NCBI RefSeq assembly: GCF_020966755.1
Contig: NZ_JAJKFT010000010.1
Span: 2,816,720 to 2,880,719, forward strand
Direction of reading: 5' to 3'
Length of the DNA stretch: 64,000 nt
DNA from: Blastopirellula sediminis
Lineage (GTDB): Bacteria; Planctomycetota; Planctomycetia; Pirellulales; Pirellulaceae
Part shown: positions 24,405-33,982 of the stretch, piece after piece
Position numbering within the stretch: the stretch's first letter is position 1
How the letters are laid out: each line of letters opens with the position of its first letter
Made by a program: the position numbers and the translations under genes
Notes under the pieces: generated by a model
Database searches by the model: none
The model's input: the letters and a program-made list of their open reading frames with translations, nothing else
Told to the model about the DNA's origin: nothing

Positions 24405-27400
24405 CTATTCGGATGATTCCAATATTTCCAGCTTCAGGTTGCGGAAGCGGACTTCGGTCGGGCCGCCGGAGTGCAATTGCAGAGCGAAGACGCCCCGCTT
24501 CGCTCCCTTGGCGTCGGTTAGATCGACGCATGGTTTGCCGTTGAGGAAGGTCTCGACGTGGTCTCCCTTGGCGACGATCTCGTACTGGTTCCACTCGCCA
24601 GGCTTTAGGTGCTCTTCGCCCGACTTGTCCCACAAGAGTCCGCGGCCATGCTCTTCGTACAGTTTGCCCCACCAACCGGGGCCGACGTCGGCCTGGTATC
24701 CTTTGACCGATCCGCCTGGCAGCGCCTCGCTACGGATCTGCACGCCGCTATTCCCTTCGTTCTTCACGAGGAGAATCTCCAGCTTCAGCCGGAAGTCGCT
24801 CGCCGCCAGGTCGCTAACCAGAAAACTATTCGCTTTGATCCCGGTCGCGGTCTTGGCGATGATCTCGCCGCTTTCGACCGACCAGAGATTGGGATCGCCG
24901 TTCCATCCGGTCAGATCTTTGCCATTGAACAGCTCGGCGGCCGTTTCCGGCGTGGCGAGCTGCGGCGTTTGTCCTTTCCCTTGCAGGTAGGCGACCAGCG
25001 AACGGACGTCATGCTGAGTGAAAGGACGCAGTTGATCGTCCGGCATCATCGACTTGTCGCTCGACTTCCGCTCTTCGATTTCCTCCTTGGAGATGAGGAG
25101 CGTCTCTTCGGCCGTCTGCAGCGTGATCGTCTTGGCGTCTTCGGCCTTCACCACGCCGGTGATGACGCGGCCGCTATCGAGCAGCACGATTGACGGCTGG
25201 TATTCTTTCGCCATCACGGCGCTCGGATCGACGATGTTCGTGAGCAAGTATTCCAGATTCGCCCGGTTCGAGCCGGTCAGATCAGGGCCGACATTGCCGC
25301 CGACGCCATACAGCGTATGACAGCGCTGACAGGTCTTCGCAAAGATCGCGCGGCCCAACATGGGATCAGCGGCCGGCAGCGACTTGTTGGCGACGAGCGC
25401 TTTGTACTGCTCGATCAACTTCGCTTTTTCTTCCGGCGTTTCGCGGACTGTTCCCCAAACGTCGGCCAGCTTGGCGTCGATCTCTTTATCTCCCAGGTTC
25501 GAGAGCTGGCGAACCATATCGGCGGTCAGTTCGCTGCTGGAGATGCTCCCGGATTCGATCGCCGCCAACAGAGGCTTAGCGTAACTCGGTCGCGAGCTCA
25601 AAGTCGCTAGCGCGAGCAGCTTGTTGTTCGGCTGCATCTGGCCGTAGTGAGTCAAGATGGCGTCCGGCGTGGCGGCGTTTTCGTGCTGCGCCAGTCCCTT
25701 CAAGGCGACGTCGCACAGCTCTGGATCGGCCAGCAGCTTTTGCAGCGTCGGGGGCAACGTCGCATCGTCAATCGACAAGAGCGAGTCAATTGCGAACTTG
25801 CGGACGCTCGTCTCTTGTTTGCCATCTCGGATGAGAATTTGAAGATACGATCTTGAGGTTTCGGAACCGAACGTCGCGTCAAGCGCCGTCGCTTCGAGCA
25901 TCACCTCTCGATTGCCGCTATTACGTAGATCAAACGTGACCTGGTTCCAAGCTTCCGGCGGCGTCACTTTGCGCTGACCGGCTAGCGACTTCCGAATCGA
26001 GCGGAGGAAGAGGAGCTGCGTCGGTACGTCGTCAATTTGCTTTAGCCCGCTCACCAGCGTCGCCAGCGCGCTCTTCGCATCGCCGCTGCCGATCCGCCGC
26101 AGCATGAACTGCCCGACTTGCGGGATCGTTTGGCTGGCGGCCAGACCAAGCGCAAGAGCCCGCTCCGGCGACTTGTCGGCCAGCGGTTCGGCCGCGTACC
26201 AGTACATCAGCGGCAAGTTGTGATCTTTGGCGTCTTCGGCATGCGCGAGCAAATTGTTCAGCAGATCCCACCGCGAATCGAGATCCATCCGCTGCGCCGC
26301 CGAGGCGAGATAAAGCCGCACGATCGGCGAAGGATCATCCGCCGCCATTTTGACCATCTGGTCCAGCAGAGCACGGTAGGGCTGGTGATTCACTTCCAGC
26401 GCCAGTTGCAGCGCCCAGCCGCGGATGAACGGCTCGGCGTCGGTCAGCATTTGCTCGACGGCTCTTGGGTCGAGGTTGCCGGTGACATGCAGCGCCCAAT
26501 AGGCCCGCAGGCGACGCGTCGCATCGTCGTTCGACTTGGCGAGCTCTAGTAAACGAGCGAGCGCATCCCCGGCCAGCTTCCGCTCGGCGGCGCGTTCCTG
26601 CAGCACCTTGCGAGCATGTCGGACGTACCAGTCGTTCTTATGCAGCGTCAGTTCGGCCAGTTCCAGATCGCTCTGCTTGCGCAGGTCGACCTGCACGTTT
26701 TCCTGCTCGCCGTAGACGATCTTGTAGATGCGGCCGTTGCTTCGGTCATGTCGCGCCGGATCGCCGGTGTGACAGGCCTGCATGTCATACCAGTCGATCA
26801 TGGTGGCGTTGCCGTCTGGCAGCGTGCGGATGTTCAAAATCTGCGACGCTTTGTCGCCGGTCAGCAAGAAGTCAGGACCATGGCTGCCGACATAGCCGGA
26901 GCCGACTTGCTTCAAGATGTCGACGTTCAGCCGCTGGCCATGAATGTTGTTCATGAAGATCTGCCCGCGATAGGCTTGCGGCCAGCGATCGCCGAGGTAG
27001 ATCATGGCGCCGGCATGGGCATGACCGCCGCCGGCTTCGTCCGACTTGCCGTTGCCGCCGTGCGGCGTGCTGCCGAGATAGTGGCGATGGTCGGCGATTG
27101 TCTTAATGTCGTCGTAGGTGTGCGGATTAAAGTGGGCGCCGGCCTGACGTTGATAGCGGCCCCCTTGGATCATCTGGTAAAGGTGAGGAATCACGCAGGC
27201 CGTTTCAAACGCCTGGCCATAGTCGTTGAAGTCGACTCCCCAGGGGTTGCTGGTCCCATGGGCGAAGACTTCAAACTGATGACGGGTCGGGTGATATCGC
27301 CAGATCCCGGCGTTGATCCGGGTTCGCTCTTCGTCCGGCGTGCCCGGCTTGCCGACGTTGGAATGGGTGAAGACCCCATGGCAGCCGTAGAGCCAACCGT

Positions 27401-28451
27401 CGGGACCCCAGATAAATGCGTTGAGCGTTTCGTGCGTGTCTTGATAGCCCCAGCCGTCGAGCAGCACCTGCGGCTCGGCGTCGGGAACGTCGTCGCCGTT
27501 CTTATCGGGAATGAACATCAGGTACGGCGCCGCGCCGACCCAGACGCCGCCAAAGCCGACTTCCAAACCGCTGACCAGGTTCAACCCTTCGCAGAAGACC
27601 TTCCGCTCGTCGAACTTCCCGTCTCCGTCCTTGTCGGCGAAGATCAAGATCCGGTCTTTGCCTTCCCCTTCTGGAGCGCGCCGCGGATAGACGTACGCTT
27701 CGGCGACCCAGAGTCGACCCCGTTCATCGAGCGCCATCGCGATCGGTTGTTTGATATCGGGCTCCGCCGCGCTGACGATTACCGAGAAGCCATCCGGCAC
27801 TTGCATCGCCGCGGCCGCTTCTTCGGCTGAGAGACCACCATAGGGATACATGTCGGCGACCAGCCGCGGCGGTTGATTCTTCGGAATCGGCGGCTGCTCG
27901 TTAAAGAAGCGGAAGTCGTCGAAGTTCAAATGTCCCCAGCCGCCCCGATGCTGATCGACCAGGCGAATGAAGATCTCTTCCCCTTGCAGCTTGCGAAGAT
28001 CAACGGCGACGCGGCGCATCTGTTCGTTGTCGTCGCCGGACGTTTTGAAGAAGACCTCGCCGTTGGCTTTGCGAACCAGTTCGACGCGGGTTTGCTCGTG
28101 ATGTCCGCCGTTGTGCAAAAAGGCGGCCCATGGGTGAGTCACTTTAAACGGAACCGAAGTGAGCGTGCCGATCGGTTCGTCGAGACCACGTTCGTATCCG
28201 CCGACCCAGAACTTTCCTTGGTGTCCGCTCCGCATGTCGCCGCGACGTTTACTGACCGTGTCTCCTTCGATCGGCTCCCCGGCGAACGCGTCGCCGTCCG
28301 CCTTCCAGTCGGCCATCGTGCCGGTTTCAAAATCGAAGTTGAGGGTTCCCCCATCCTCTCCTTTTGGCAACACGCCGACCGGTTCCGCCGCACCGGCGTA
28401 AGTGAGTAGCGAACAGGCCAAGGCCAGCGCAGGTAGAGAGCGTCGAATCAT
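24405..28451 (-). CDS. Giant PVC-type cytochrome c / beta-propeller protein with DUF1080 domain
   Basis: 1348 residues, exported (signal peptide RSLPALALACSLLTYAGA). Order: an N-terminal jelly-roll-like domain about 30-190 (FDFETGTMADW, LNFDDFRFF); a PVC-type membrane-bound dehydrogenase propeller about 205-600 (VPDGFSVIVSAAEPDIKQPI, ALDERGRLWVAEAYVYPR); HEAT-like helices about 620-1000; a haem-binding domain with CQRCH starting at residue 1041 (25317-25331) and VGPDLTGSNR; and a C-terminal DUF1080 (3-keto-disaccharide hydrolase-like) domain from about 1165 (ELFNGKDLTGWNGD). These are typical planctomycete periplasmic proteins thought to act on sugars with electron transfer to the haem. The DUF1080 fusion at the C-terminus suggests a combined oxidation and hydrolysis role; substrate unknown. 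Confidence 0.85.
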   Translation of the reverse strand: MIRRSLPALALACSLLTYAGAAEPVGVLPKGEDGGTLNFDFETGTMADWKADGDAFAGEPIEGDTVSKRRGDMRSGHQGKFWVGGYERGLDEPIGTLTSVPFKVTHPWAAFLHNGGHHEQTRVELVRKANGEVFFKTSGDDNEQMRRVAVDLRKLQGEEIFIRLVDQHRGGWGHLNFDDFRFFNEQPPIPKNQPPRLVADMYPYGGLSAEEAAAAMQVPDGFSVIVSAAEPDIKQPIAMALDERGRLWVAEAYVYPRRAPEGEGKDRILIFADKDGDGKFDERKVFCEGLNLVSGLEVGFGGVWVGAAPYLMFIPDKNGDDVPDAEPQVLLDGWGYQDTHETLNAFIWGPDGWLYGCHGVFTHSNVGKPGTPDEERTRINAGIWRYHPTRHQFEVFAHGTSNPWGVDFNDYGQAFETACVIPHLYQMIQGGRYQRQAGAHFNPHTYDDIKTIADHRHYLGSTPHGGNGKSDEAGGGHAHAGAMIYLGDRWPQAYRGQIFMNNIHGQRLNVDILKQVGSGYVGSHGPDFLLTGDKASQILNIRTLPDGNATMIDWYDMQACHTGDPARHDRSNGRIYKIVYGEQENVQVDLRKQSDLELAELTLHKNDWYVRHARKVLQERAAERKLAGDALARLLELAKSNDDATRRLRAYWALHVTGNLDPRAVEQMLTDAEPFIRGWALQLALEVNHQPYRALLDQMVKMAADDPSPIVRLYLASAAQRMDLDSRWDLLNNLLAHAEDAKDHNLPLMYWYAAEPLADKSPERALALGLAASQTIPQVGQFMLRRIGSGDAKSALATLVSGLKQIDDVPTQLLFLRSIRKSLAGQRKVTPPEAWNQVTFDLRNSGNREVMLEATALDATFGSETSRSYLQILIRDGKQETSVRKFAIDSLLSIDDATLPPTLQKLLADPELCDVALKGLAQHENAATPDAILTHYGQMQPNNKLLALATLSSRPSYAKPLLAAIESGSISSSELTADMVRQLSNLGDKEIDAKLADVWGTVRETPEEKAKLIEQYKALVANKSLPAADPMLGRAIFAKTCQRCHTLYGVGGNVGPDLTGSNRANLEYLLTNIVDPSAVMAKEYQPSIVLLDSGRVITGVVKAEDAKTITLQTAEETLLISKEEIEERKSSDKSMMPDDQLRPFTQHDVRSLVAYLQGKGQTPQLATPETAAELFNGKDLTGWNGDPNLWSVESGEIIAKTATGIKANSFLVSDLAASDFRLKLEILLVKNEGNSGVQIRSEALPGGSVKGYQADVGPGWWGKLYEEHGRGLLWDKSGEEHLKPGEWNQYEIVAKGDHVETFLNGKPCVDLTDAKGAKRGVFALQLHSGGPTEVRFRNLKLEILESSE

Positions 28452-28632
28452 GGGGCGACTTTTCGCAGAAGTGGAAGGGGGCGATGGGGGTTCGCAAGGC
28501 AGGTTTTTTATATTCTGCCAGAATGGATCGCCGCGGCCATAAAAGATCTCACATTGATCGGAGATTTTTTACAGGCCGTTCTGGGGCGGTTTTGTAGTTA
28601 AAGCCTATCACATCGACCGCAAATCGGCCAAA

Positions 28633-29886
28633 ATGATTCGACGCCAATTCCCTTCCTGCTTGAGGCTCCTCATGCTCCGCACCCCCTGCTTTCTGCTAGT
28701 CGCCTGCTGTACTTTCTCCGCTTTTGCCGGCGATCTTCGCTTTGAAGAACAAGAGTTGCCGACCAAACTGGGCGTCGGTTACGCCGTACGGGTCCTCGAC
28801 ATGAACGGCGACCAGAAGCTCGACATCGCGATCGTCGATTCGCAGCGCGTCTTGTGGCTCGAGAACCCGACCTGGAAAGAGCACATCATCACCGATGAAA
28901 AGCAAACCAAGGCCGACAACGTTTGCTTCGCGCCGACCGACATCGACGGCGACGGGCTGATCGACTTCGCGATCGGCGCCGATTGGCAGTTCAACAACAC
29001 CCGCGGCGGCGCGACGTTACAATGGGCGACCCGCGAAGGAGCGGAGCAGGGCCCCTGGAAGGTTTTCTCGCTGCCGGCCGATCCGACGCTCCACCGGATC
29101 AACTTCGCCGACGTGATTGGTGACGAACGCCCTGAACTGATCGTCGCTCCGCTGAAAGGTCGCAACACCGATGGGCCGGAGTTCGCGGAGAATGGCATTC
29201 GCCTGATGGCGCTTTCGATTCCGGCCGACCCGGAAAAGGAACCTTGGCCGCAAACGTTGATCACCGACAAGCTGCATGTCGCGCACAACTTTTACCCGAC
29301 CGACATGAACGGCGATGGCCGCGACGATCTGCTGGTCGCCAGCTTTGAAGGAGTGACGCTGGTCGAACGCGAAGGAGACGCGTGGAAGTCGACGTTGATC
29401 GGCGCCGGCGAACAAGAGCGTCCCTATCCGGCGCGCGGCGCCAGCGAAGTGAAACGCGGCAAGCTGGCCGATGGAAGTGACTACGTCGCGACGATCGAAC
29501 CTTGGCATGGCGATCGAGTCGTCGTCTACACCAAACCGAAGGACGCTCCGCTTCGTTCTCTCTGGAAGCGGCATGTGCTCGATGCCGAACTGAAGTGGGG
29601 ACACGCCGTCTGGTGCGCGAACATGGACGACGACGCTGACGAAGAGCTCGTCATCGGCGTGCGCGACGACGTCGGCGACAACACGCGTCGCGGTCTCCGC
29701 ATCTACGATCCGGTCAATGCCGCCGAAGGCCAGTGGCGGCGCACTGTCGTCGATCCCGGCGGCGTCGCGATCGAAGATCTGACCGTCGGCGACATGGACG
29801 GCGACGGGCGCAACGACGTGGTTGCCGTGGGGCGACAGACGCACAATGTGCGGATCTACTGGAACAAAACTCAGACCGACCGGTAG
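28633..29886 (+). CDS. Exported FG-GAP/VCBS-repeat protein
   Basis: 417 residues; ATG 28672 is an alternative start that gives a shorter signal peptide (MLRTPCFLLVACCTFSAFAG). Repeated calcium-binding propeller blades are visible: VLDMNGDQKLDIAIVDS, PTDIDGDGLIDFAIGAD, PTDMNGDGRDDLLVASF, ANMDDDADEELVIGVRD and VGDMDGDGRNDVVAVGR, each with the DxDxDG-type loop. This is an integrin-like beta-propeller, probably periplasmic or surface located, involved in binding and not catalysis. Divergent from the giant PVC gene and upstream of the oxidoreductase; a shared carbohydrate-related role is possible but not shown. Confidence 0.85.
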   Translation: MIRRQFPSCLRLLMLRTPCFLLVACCTFSAFAGDLRFEEQELPTKLGVGYAVRVLDMNGDQKLDIAIVDSQRVLWLENPTWKEHIITDEKQTKADNVCFAPTDIDGDGLIDFAIGADWQFNNTRGGATLQWATREGAEQGPWKVFSLPADPTLHRINFADVIGDERPELIVAPLKGRNTDGPEFAENGIRLMALSIPADPEKEPWPQTLITDKLHVAHNFYPTDMNGDGRDDLLVASFEGVTLVEREGDAWKSTLIGAGEQERPYPARGASEVKRGKLADGSDYVATIEPWHGDRVVVYTKPKDAPLRSLWKRHVLDAELKWGHAVWCANMDDDADEELVIGVRDDVGDNTRRGLRIYDPVNAAEGQWRRTVVDPGGVAIEDLTVGDMDGDGRNDVVAVGRQTHNVRIYWNKTQTDR

Positions 29887-30011
29887 AAATTTTCGGGCTG
29901 GTTTTCGATTTGTCGAAAGTCCCCCTTTCGCTCGGACTAGAAGGGCTTGGTTCGCGCGTTAAACTTATAGTATTCCTATCAAAAAATGTTACGAGTCGAT
30001 TCGAGGAAGAG

Positions 30012-31019
30012 ATGAGCAAAGTTCGCTGGGGCGTTCTTAGTACGGCGAAAATTGGCACGAAGAAGGTGATTCCCGGGATGCAAAACGGCGCCTACTGCGA
30101 AGTAGCCGCGATCGCATCCCGCAACCTGGCGAAGGCCCGTGCGGCTGCTAGCGAATTGGGAATCGCCAAAGCGTACGGTTCGTACGAAGCGCTGCTGGAA
30201 GATCCCGAAATCGACGCGATCTACAATCCGCTGCCGAATCACATGCACGTGCCGTGGTCGATCAAGGCGATCGAAGCCGGCAAGCACGTCTTGTGCGAAA
30301 AGCCGATCGGCCTGACCGCCGACGAAGGGCAGAAGCTGCTCGACGCCGCGCGCAAACATCCGCAGCTCCGCGTGATGGAAGCGTTCATGTACCGCCATCA
30401 TCCGCAGTGGCAGAAGGCGCGCGACATCGTCCGCGACGGCGGCATCGGACAACCGGTTTCGATTCAAACCTGGTTCTCGTACTACAACGACGACGCCGGC
30501 GACATCCGCAATCAGCCGGAGTTTGGCGGCGGCGCCTTGATGGACATCGGCTGCTATCCGATCTCGCTGTCGCGGTTCATCTTTGAAGGGGAACCGCGCC
30601 GCGTGATGGCCAGCGTCACGATCGACGAACAGTTCAAGACCGACACCGTCACCTCGGCGATCATCGACTTCGGCGGCATCACCAGCACGTTCACGTGCAG
30701 CACGAAGTCGGCGCCGTACCAACGGGTACATATCTTCGGCACGACCGGCCGCGTTGAAATCAAGATTCCGTTCAACGCCCCGCCGGACGAACCGTGCATC
30801 CTCTACCACGAAACGGCCGACGAAATCCAAGAGCTGAAACTGCCGATTGCCGATCAATACACGATCCAGGGCGATCTGATGTCGAAGGCGATCCTCGACG
30901 AATCGCCGGTCCCGACTCCGCTGGCCGACGCCGTCGCCAACATGCGCGTCATCGAAGCGATCTTTCGCAGCGGCAAAAGCGGCAAGTGGGAAACGATCAC
31001 CAAAGAGCCGTCCGAGTAA
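30012..31019 (+). CDS. Gfo/Idh/MocA-family NAD(P)-dependent oxidoreductase
   Basis: 335 residues from the ATG at 30012, which has GAGGAAGAG just upstream; earlier in-frame starts are rejected because the fold begins here. An N-terminal Rossmann domain (VRWGVLSTAKIGTKKVIPGM, IASRNLAKARAAASELGI), the CEKPIGL motif with the catalytic Lys near residue 97, and the C-terminal sheet domain (GGGALMDIGCYPISLSRFIF) define the family. Such enzymes oxidise or reduce sugars, inositols or related aldoses. No signal peptide, so cytosolic. It ends at a bidirectional terminator shared with a convergent gene. Confidence 0.9.
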   Translation: MSKVRWGVLSTAKIGTKKVIPGMQNGAYCEVAAIASRNLAKARAAASELGIAKAYGSYEALLEDPEIDAIYNPLPNHMHVPWSIKAIEAGKHVLCEKPIGLTADEGQKLLDAARKHPQLRVMEAFMYRHHPQWQKARDIVRDGGIGQPVSIQTWFSYYNDDAGDIRNQPEFGGGALMDIGCYPISLSRFIFEGEPRRVMASVTIDEQFKTDTVTSAIIDFGGITSTFTCSTKSAPYQRVHIFGTTGRVEIKIPFNAPPDEPCILYHETADEIQELKLPIADQYTIQGDLMSKAILDESPVPTPLADAVANMRVIEAIFRSGKSGKWETITKEPSE

Positions 31020-31072
31020 CGTAAATGTTGGGTCCGCTCTGCGGACCACGAACCTGCTCGCCCGCCCAACAC

Positions 31073-31096
31073 TAGCCCGAAGCGCAAGCGAGGGAA
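31073..31096 (+). repeat. TAGCCCG-family dispersed repeat
   Basis: TAGCCCGAAGCGCAAGCGAG plus GGAA, the consensus of the dispersed family. Preceded at 31031-31047 by the small hairpin GGTCCGC-TCT-GCGGACC. Confidence 0.8.
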
Positions 31097-31120
31097 AAGG
31101 GGCCGCAAGCAAACCAACCA

Positions 31121-31153
31121 AAAGGCGCCTCCGCGAAAGCGATAGGCGCCTTT
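31121..31153. terminator. Bidirectional terminator between convergent genes
   Basis: AAAGGCGCCT (31121-31130) pairs perfectly with AGGCGCCTTT (31144-31153), followed by T-rich sequence, between the oxidoreductase gene and the convergent membrane protein gene. Confidence 0.75.
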
Positions 31154-31192
31154 CTTCTTTCGAAGCCACCTACTTTGCGCGGGTCAGCACGC

Positions 31193-31702
31193 TTAGGCGA
31201 CTTCCTCCAGCGCCACCATCACCTCTTTCTTCTCCAGCGTCGCTTTCGTCTCTAGCGATTGTTCCAGCGACTCGCGGACAAATAGATCAAGCTCTTGCAA
31301 TTGGCGCGTCGGCTTGGCGATCGTAAACGTGTAATGCGCTACGCCAACGCGATGGTAGCGGATGGTGACCATCGCCAGTTCTTCGTAGCTGCACGATTCG
31401 TATTGATAGGCCGAGAACGTATCGAAGGCGACGCCGGAGGCTCCCCCGATCGCCTTCTTAAAACGGAGCGTAAAGACCAGGCCGATCCCAACGGCGCAGA
31501 GCCAGAGGAGGAGTAGTTGAGCCTGATGCCCCGGCGATTTCAAGTTCTCCGGAACAGTCGCGATCAGAACCGCCGCGATGACGAAGAATACGAGCGTTCC
31601 CTTCAGCGTCCCCCCCAAGCACTTCCTGACGATCGCGCCGCCCCCTTTGGCCAGCCAAAGGGGGCGCGGCGAGTCATACAAGGCGAACAGTTGCGAAGAC
31701 AT
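31193..31702 (-). CDS. Two-span membrane protein of unknown function
   Basis: 169 residues. Two hydrophobic spans, LVFFVIAAVLIATVP near 37 and AQLLLLWLCAVGIGLVFTL near 62, then a C-terminal cytosolic domain (FDTFSAYQYESCSYEELAMV, TIRYHRVGVAHYTFTIAKPT, QELDLFVRESLEQSLETK). The tail resembles membrane-anchored PH-like or DUF domains in style but I cannot assign it. The HlyD-like gene lies 229 bases upstream on the same strand, separated by repeat-like sequence, so a joint operon is doubtful. Confidence 0.6.
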   Translation of the reverse strand: MSSQLFALYDSPRPLWLAKGGGAIVRKCLGGTLKGTLVFFVIAAVLIATVPENLKSPGHQAQLLLLWLCAVGIGLVFTLRFKKAIGGASGVAFDTFSAYQYESCSYEELAMVTIRYHRVGVAHYTFTIAKPTRQLQELDLFVRESLEQSLETKATLEKKEVMVALEEVA

Positions 31703-31931
31703 CCAGCGTCCTGGTTAGCAAAAAAGGGAACTGCCCAAGCGGCGCTCGCAATCGTACCTCGAAGCGCCGCCGACGGAAATGCGACCGCAAGAAAAGTAGC
31801 TTGGGGGCAGCGAAACGCAAGGGCGACAATCCGCTGGCAAGCCAAGGTGGGTTGCGCAAGCGAATCGCAGCGTACGAGCCAAACGACGTGCGACGCGCTT
31901 GCTCCACCCACCCGACAACTTTGCGAATTGC

Positions 31932-33089
31932 TCAGTGCTCGCCCGGCGGCATTTCGTGCCCGTCGGAAAAGACGAAGTTCGTCCACGATTTCATCCGCAA
32001 GAGCACGCGCCGCATGACTGCCATTCCCTCCATGTGGTCGCTGTAGACCGCCGTTTCGCCGGTGAAGCCGTCGGCGATTTCAAACCCGTCGAATTCGCTC
32101 TCCTCGAACTCGATCGTCACGTTCAGGCGTCCCTCTCCGACGATTTGCTCCGCATCCATGACGGTGCCGGTCGGTTGCAATTGTCCTTGGGCGATCGCGG
32201 TTCCGATCATGACCACTTTGCCTGGAAAGATGTAGCCGGGAGCGGCTGGAAATGCGACCTCGGCCTCGTCTCCCACTTTGATTCGCTGCGCACTGTTTTG
32301 CAGGAATGACGCGACGAACAGCCGCGGCTCGGCATGGCGAAAGATCAGCACCGGTCGCAGCGGCAGCGGCGTCGCCATCATGCCGGGGCGAACGAAGACT
32401 TGCAGCACGCGGCCGTCGGTCGGCGCGCGAACGATCGTCGAGTCGAGATCGAACTGAGCCGCGGCGAGCGCCGCTTTCGCCTCGGCGACTTCCGGCGTGA
32501 AGCCGTTGATGGTCGCATCGACTTCCAGCTTGGCGTCGGCGAGTTGCGCCTGCGCCCGACTTACCAGGGCGACCGAGCCGAGATAGGCCTGACGCGCCTG
32601 CTCATACGCTTGCTCCGAGACGGTATTGGACTGCCGCAGTTTCGTATCGCGATCGTAGATGTCCTTGGCGGCGTCCCGATCCGCTTCGGCCGCATGGACC
32701 GCTTCTTCGATGCCGGTCAGGTTAGCCTTCGCTTGTTCAAACCGCCGCTCGGCCGCCGCGAGGAGGGCCTGTTTTTGATCGACGATCGCCTGGTACGAAG
32801 TGGGATCAATTTTGAAGAGAACGTCTCCCGCTTTCACCTCTTGGGCGTCATGAACCGCGACCTCGATCACCGTACCTTTGACGTTTGGCACGATTGGAGT
32901 CGTATGGTAGTAGAAGCGGCCGATGCGCGAGTAGGGATGGTTGTAGTTCATGGTCGCGACGATCGCCGCCAACAGCCCGACTCCGCCCAAGACGGCGGTG
33001 ACGATCGTGTAGCCATTGACCGGAATTCGGAAGAGCTTGAACGCTCCAATGGCGAAGGCGCCGTACGTCAACAAGATGAGCAGGTCCAT
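31932..33089 (-). CDS. HlyD-family membrane fusion protein, YiaV/YibH-like
   Basis: 385 residues. Two N-terminal membrane spans (DLLILLTYGAFAIGAFKLF and YTIVTAVLGGVGLLAAIVAT) are followed by NYNHPYSR, the first half of a lipoyl domain (VPNVKGTVIEVAVHDAQEVK), a long coiled-coil hairpin (about 120-225), the second lipoyl half (STIVRAPTDGRVLQVFVRPG) and a beta-barrel ending near MRRVLLRMKSW. Start and end closely follow the E. coli YiaV/YibH pattern as I recall it. It should link an inner-membrane component to the periplasm. It starts right after the stop of the DUF3302 gene (TAAATG), as yiaW-yiaV do, so the two likely form one complex. No ABC or RND pump gene is adjacent. Confidence 0.85.
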   Translation of the reverse strand: MDLLILLTYGAFAIGAFKLFRIPVNGYTIVTAVLGGVGLLAAIVATMNYNHPYSRIGRFYYHTTPIVPNVKGTVIEVAVHDAQEVKAGDVLFKIDPTSYQAIVDQKQALLAAAERRFEQAKANLTGIEEAVHAAEADRDAAKDIYDRDTKLRQSNTVSEQAYEQARQAYLGSVALVSRAQAQLADAKLEVDATINGFTPEVAEAKAALAAAQFDLDSTIVRAPTDGRVLQVFVRPGMMATPLPLRPVLIFRHAEPRLFVASFLQNSAQRIKVGDEAEVAFPAAPGYIFPGKVVMIGTAIAQGQLQPTGTVMDAEQIVGEGRLNVTIEFEESEFDGFEIADGFTGETAVYSDHMEGMAVMRRVLLRMKSWTNFVFSDGHEMPPGEH

Positions 33090-33512
33090 TTACCCCTCCT
33101 CCCGTTCCGACTTGGCCGACTGCGAAGTCGCCTGGTCGGTCAAGCGCTGTTCGAGTTCCACAATCCGCCGCTCGAGCGCCTCCAGCGTTTCCGCATGTTT
33201 TCGTTGGCTCTCCGCTTCCGACTTGAGAGCGTCGGCAAGTTCTCTTTTTGCGGCGACATCCTCTTCCTCGGCTTTACGGCCGAGATACCCGGTCTCCGGA
33301 TCGTACGAGTAGGCCCAGATCCAAAGGAATGGCCAGATGGCGTGGAGGGTAAAGAGACTGATCCAGCCCCCGGCATGAATCGCATCCTGATGCGGATGAT
33401 TCCGCGCCTTGGCGATGTTGTAGGGGACATCGTGCAGCGCGATGAATCCGTATACCAGCGCAAGCAGCACGAAGAAGATAATCCCCAGTGCAAACCAGCT
33501 AAGCGCGTCCAT
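33090..33512 (-). CDS. DUF3302 membrane protein, YiaW/YibI-like
   Basis: 140 residues from the ATG at 33512, preceded by GGGGGAC; a longer frame starts at 33569 but adds a non-family extension. Two spans: ALSWFALGIIFFVLLALVYG and GWISLFTLHAIWPFLWIWAY, joined by IALHDVPYNIAKARNHPHQD, a DUF3302 signature. The C-terminal 60 residues are a charged coiled coil (ALKSEAESQRKHAETLEALE), longer than in E. coli YiaW. Its stop abuts the HlyD-like start. Function of the pair is unknown in E. coli too. Confidence 0.82.
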   Translation of the reverse strand: MDALSWFALGIIFFVLLALVYGFIALHDVPYNIAKARNHPHQDAIHAGGWISLFTLHAIWPFLWIWAYSYDPETGYLGRKAEEEDVAAKRELADALKSEAESQRKHAETLEALERRIVELEQRLTDQATSQSAKSEREEG

Positions 33513-33982
33513 CGATCGTCCCCCAGTTTCGACGCCAACTCGCTCCACTAACCGTAAGTCTAGCGGCACGAGAATCAGCGACTCAACAAAAAAGCGAGGA
33601 ACAGGCCCCTTTAAGTTTTCCTGAAGATTACGCGAGTCGCATTATGGAAAATCGATGGAAGACCCTGCGCAATAGTAGCCCGAGGCGCGAGCCGAGGGAA
33701 TGCGTGGGGAAGAAGAAATAGAACACGGAAGCCACGGACAATCCACGGTAAGAACACGGCAAAAATAGTAGCTCGCAACGCAAGCGAGGGAAATGCGACC
33801 GGAAGCTGGCAACGAAATCGCGAGCCACGCATCCCGCTTTCTGGCCTGTCTTCTCAGGCACGACGGGCCAACCTGGTCCAGCCTAGGGCCAGGTGGGAAC
33901 GGCCTTTCATGCCTGGGAGATGTGACTTGGTTGGGGCGGAAGAGCGATAACCAATTTCGGTCTTATGTGTCCAAGGTAGGTT
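33513..33982. other. Non-coding region holding repeats
   Basis: Apart from composite repeat copy A there is only a short inverted CCTGGTCCAGCCTAGGGCCAGG stretch near 33871-33892; no gene seen. Confidence 0.5.
33676..33792 (+). repeat. Composite repeat, copy A
   Basis: Two TAGCCCG-family units (33676-33700 and 33769-33792) bracket a segment with GAACACGGAAGCCACGG and AAGAACACGG. An inverted, homologous copy lies at 35380-35515. Confidence 0.8.

Noticed and set aside
29733-30011. Extension of the Gfo/Idh/MocA gene to an upstream start
   Set aside because: Overlaps the FG-GAP gene and the Rossmann fold begins at the ATG at 30012 after a good ribosome site.
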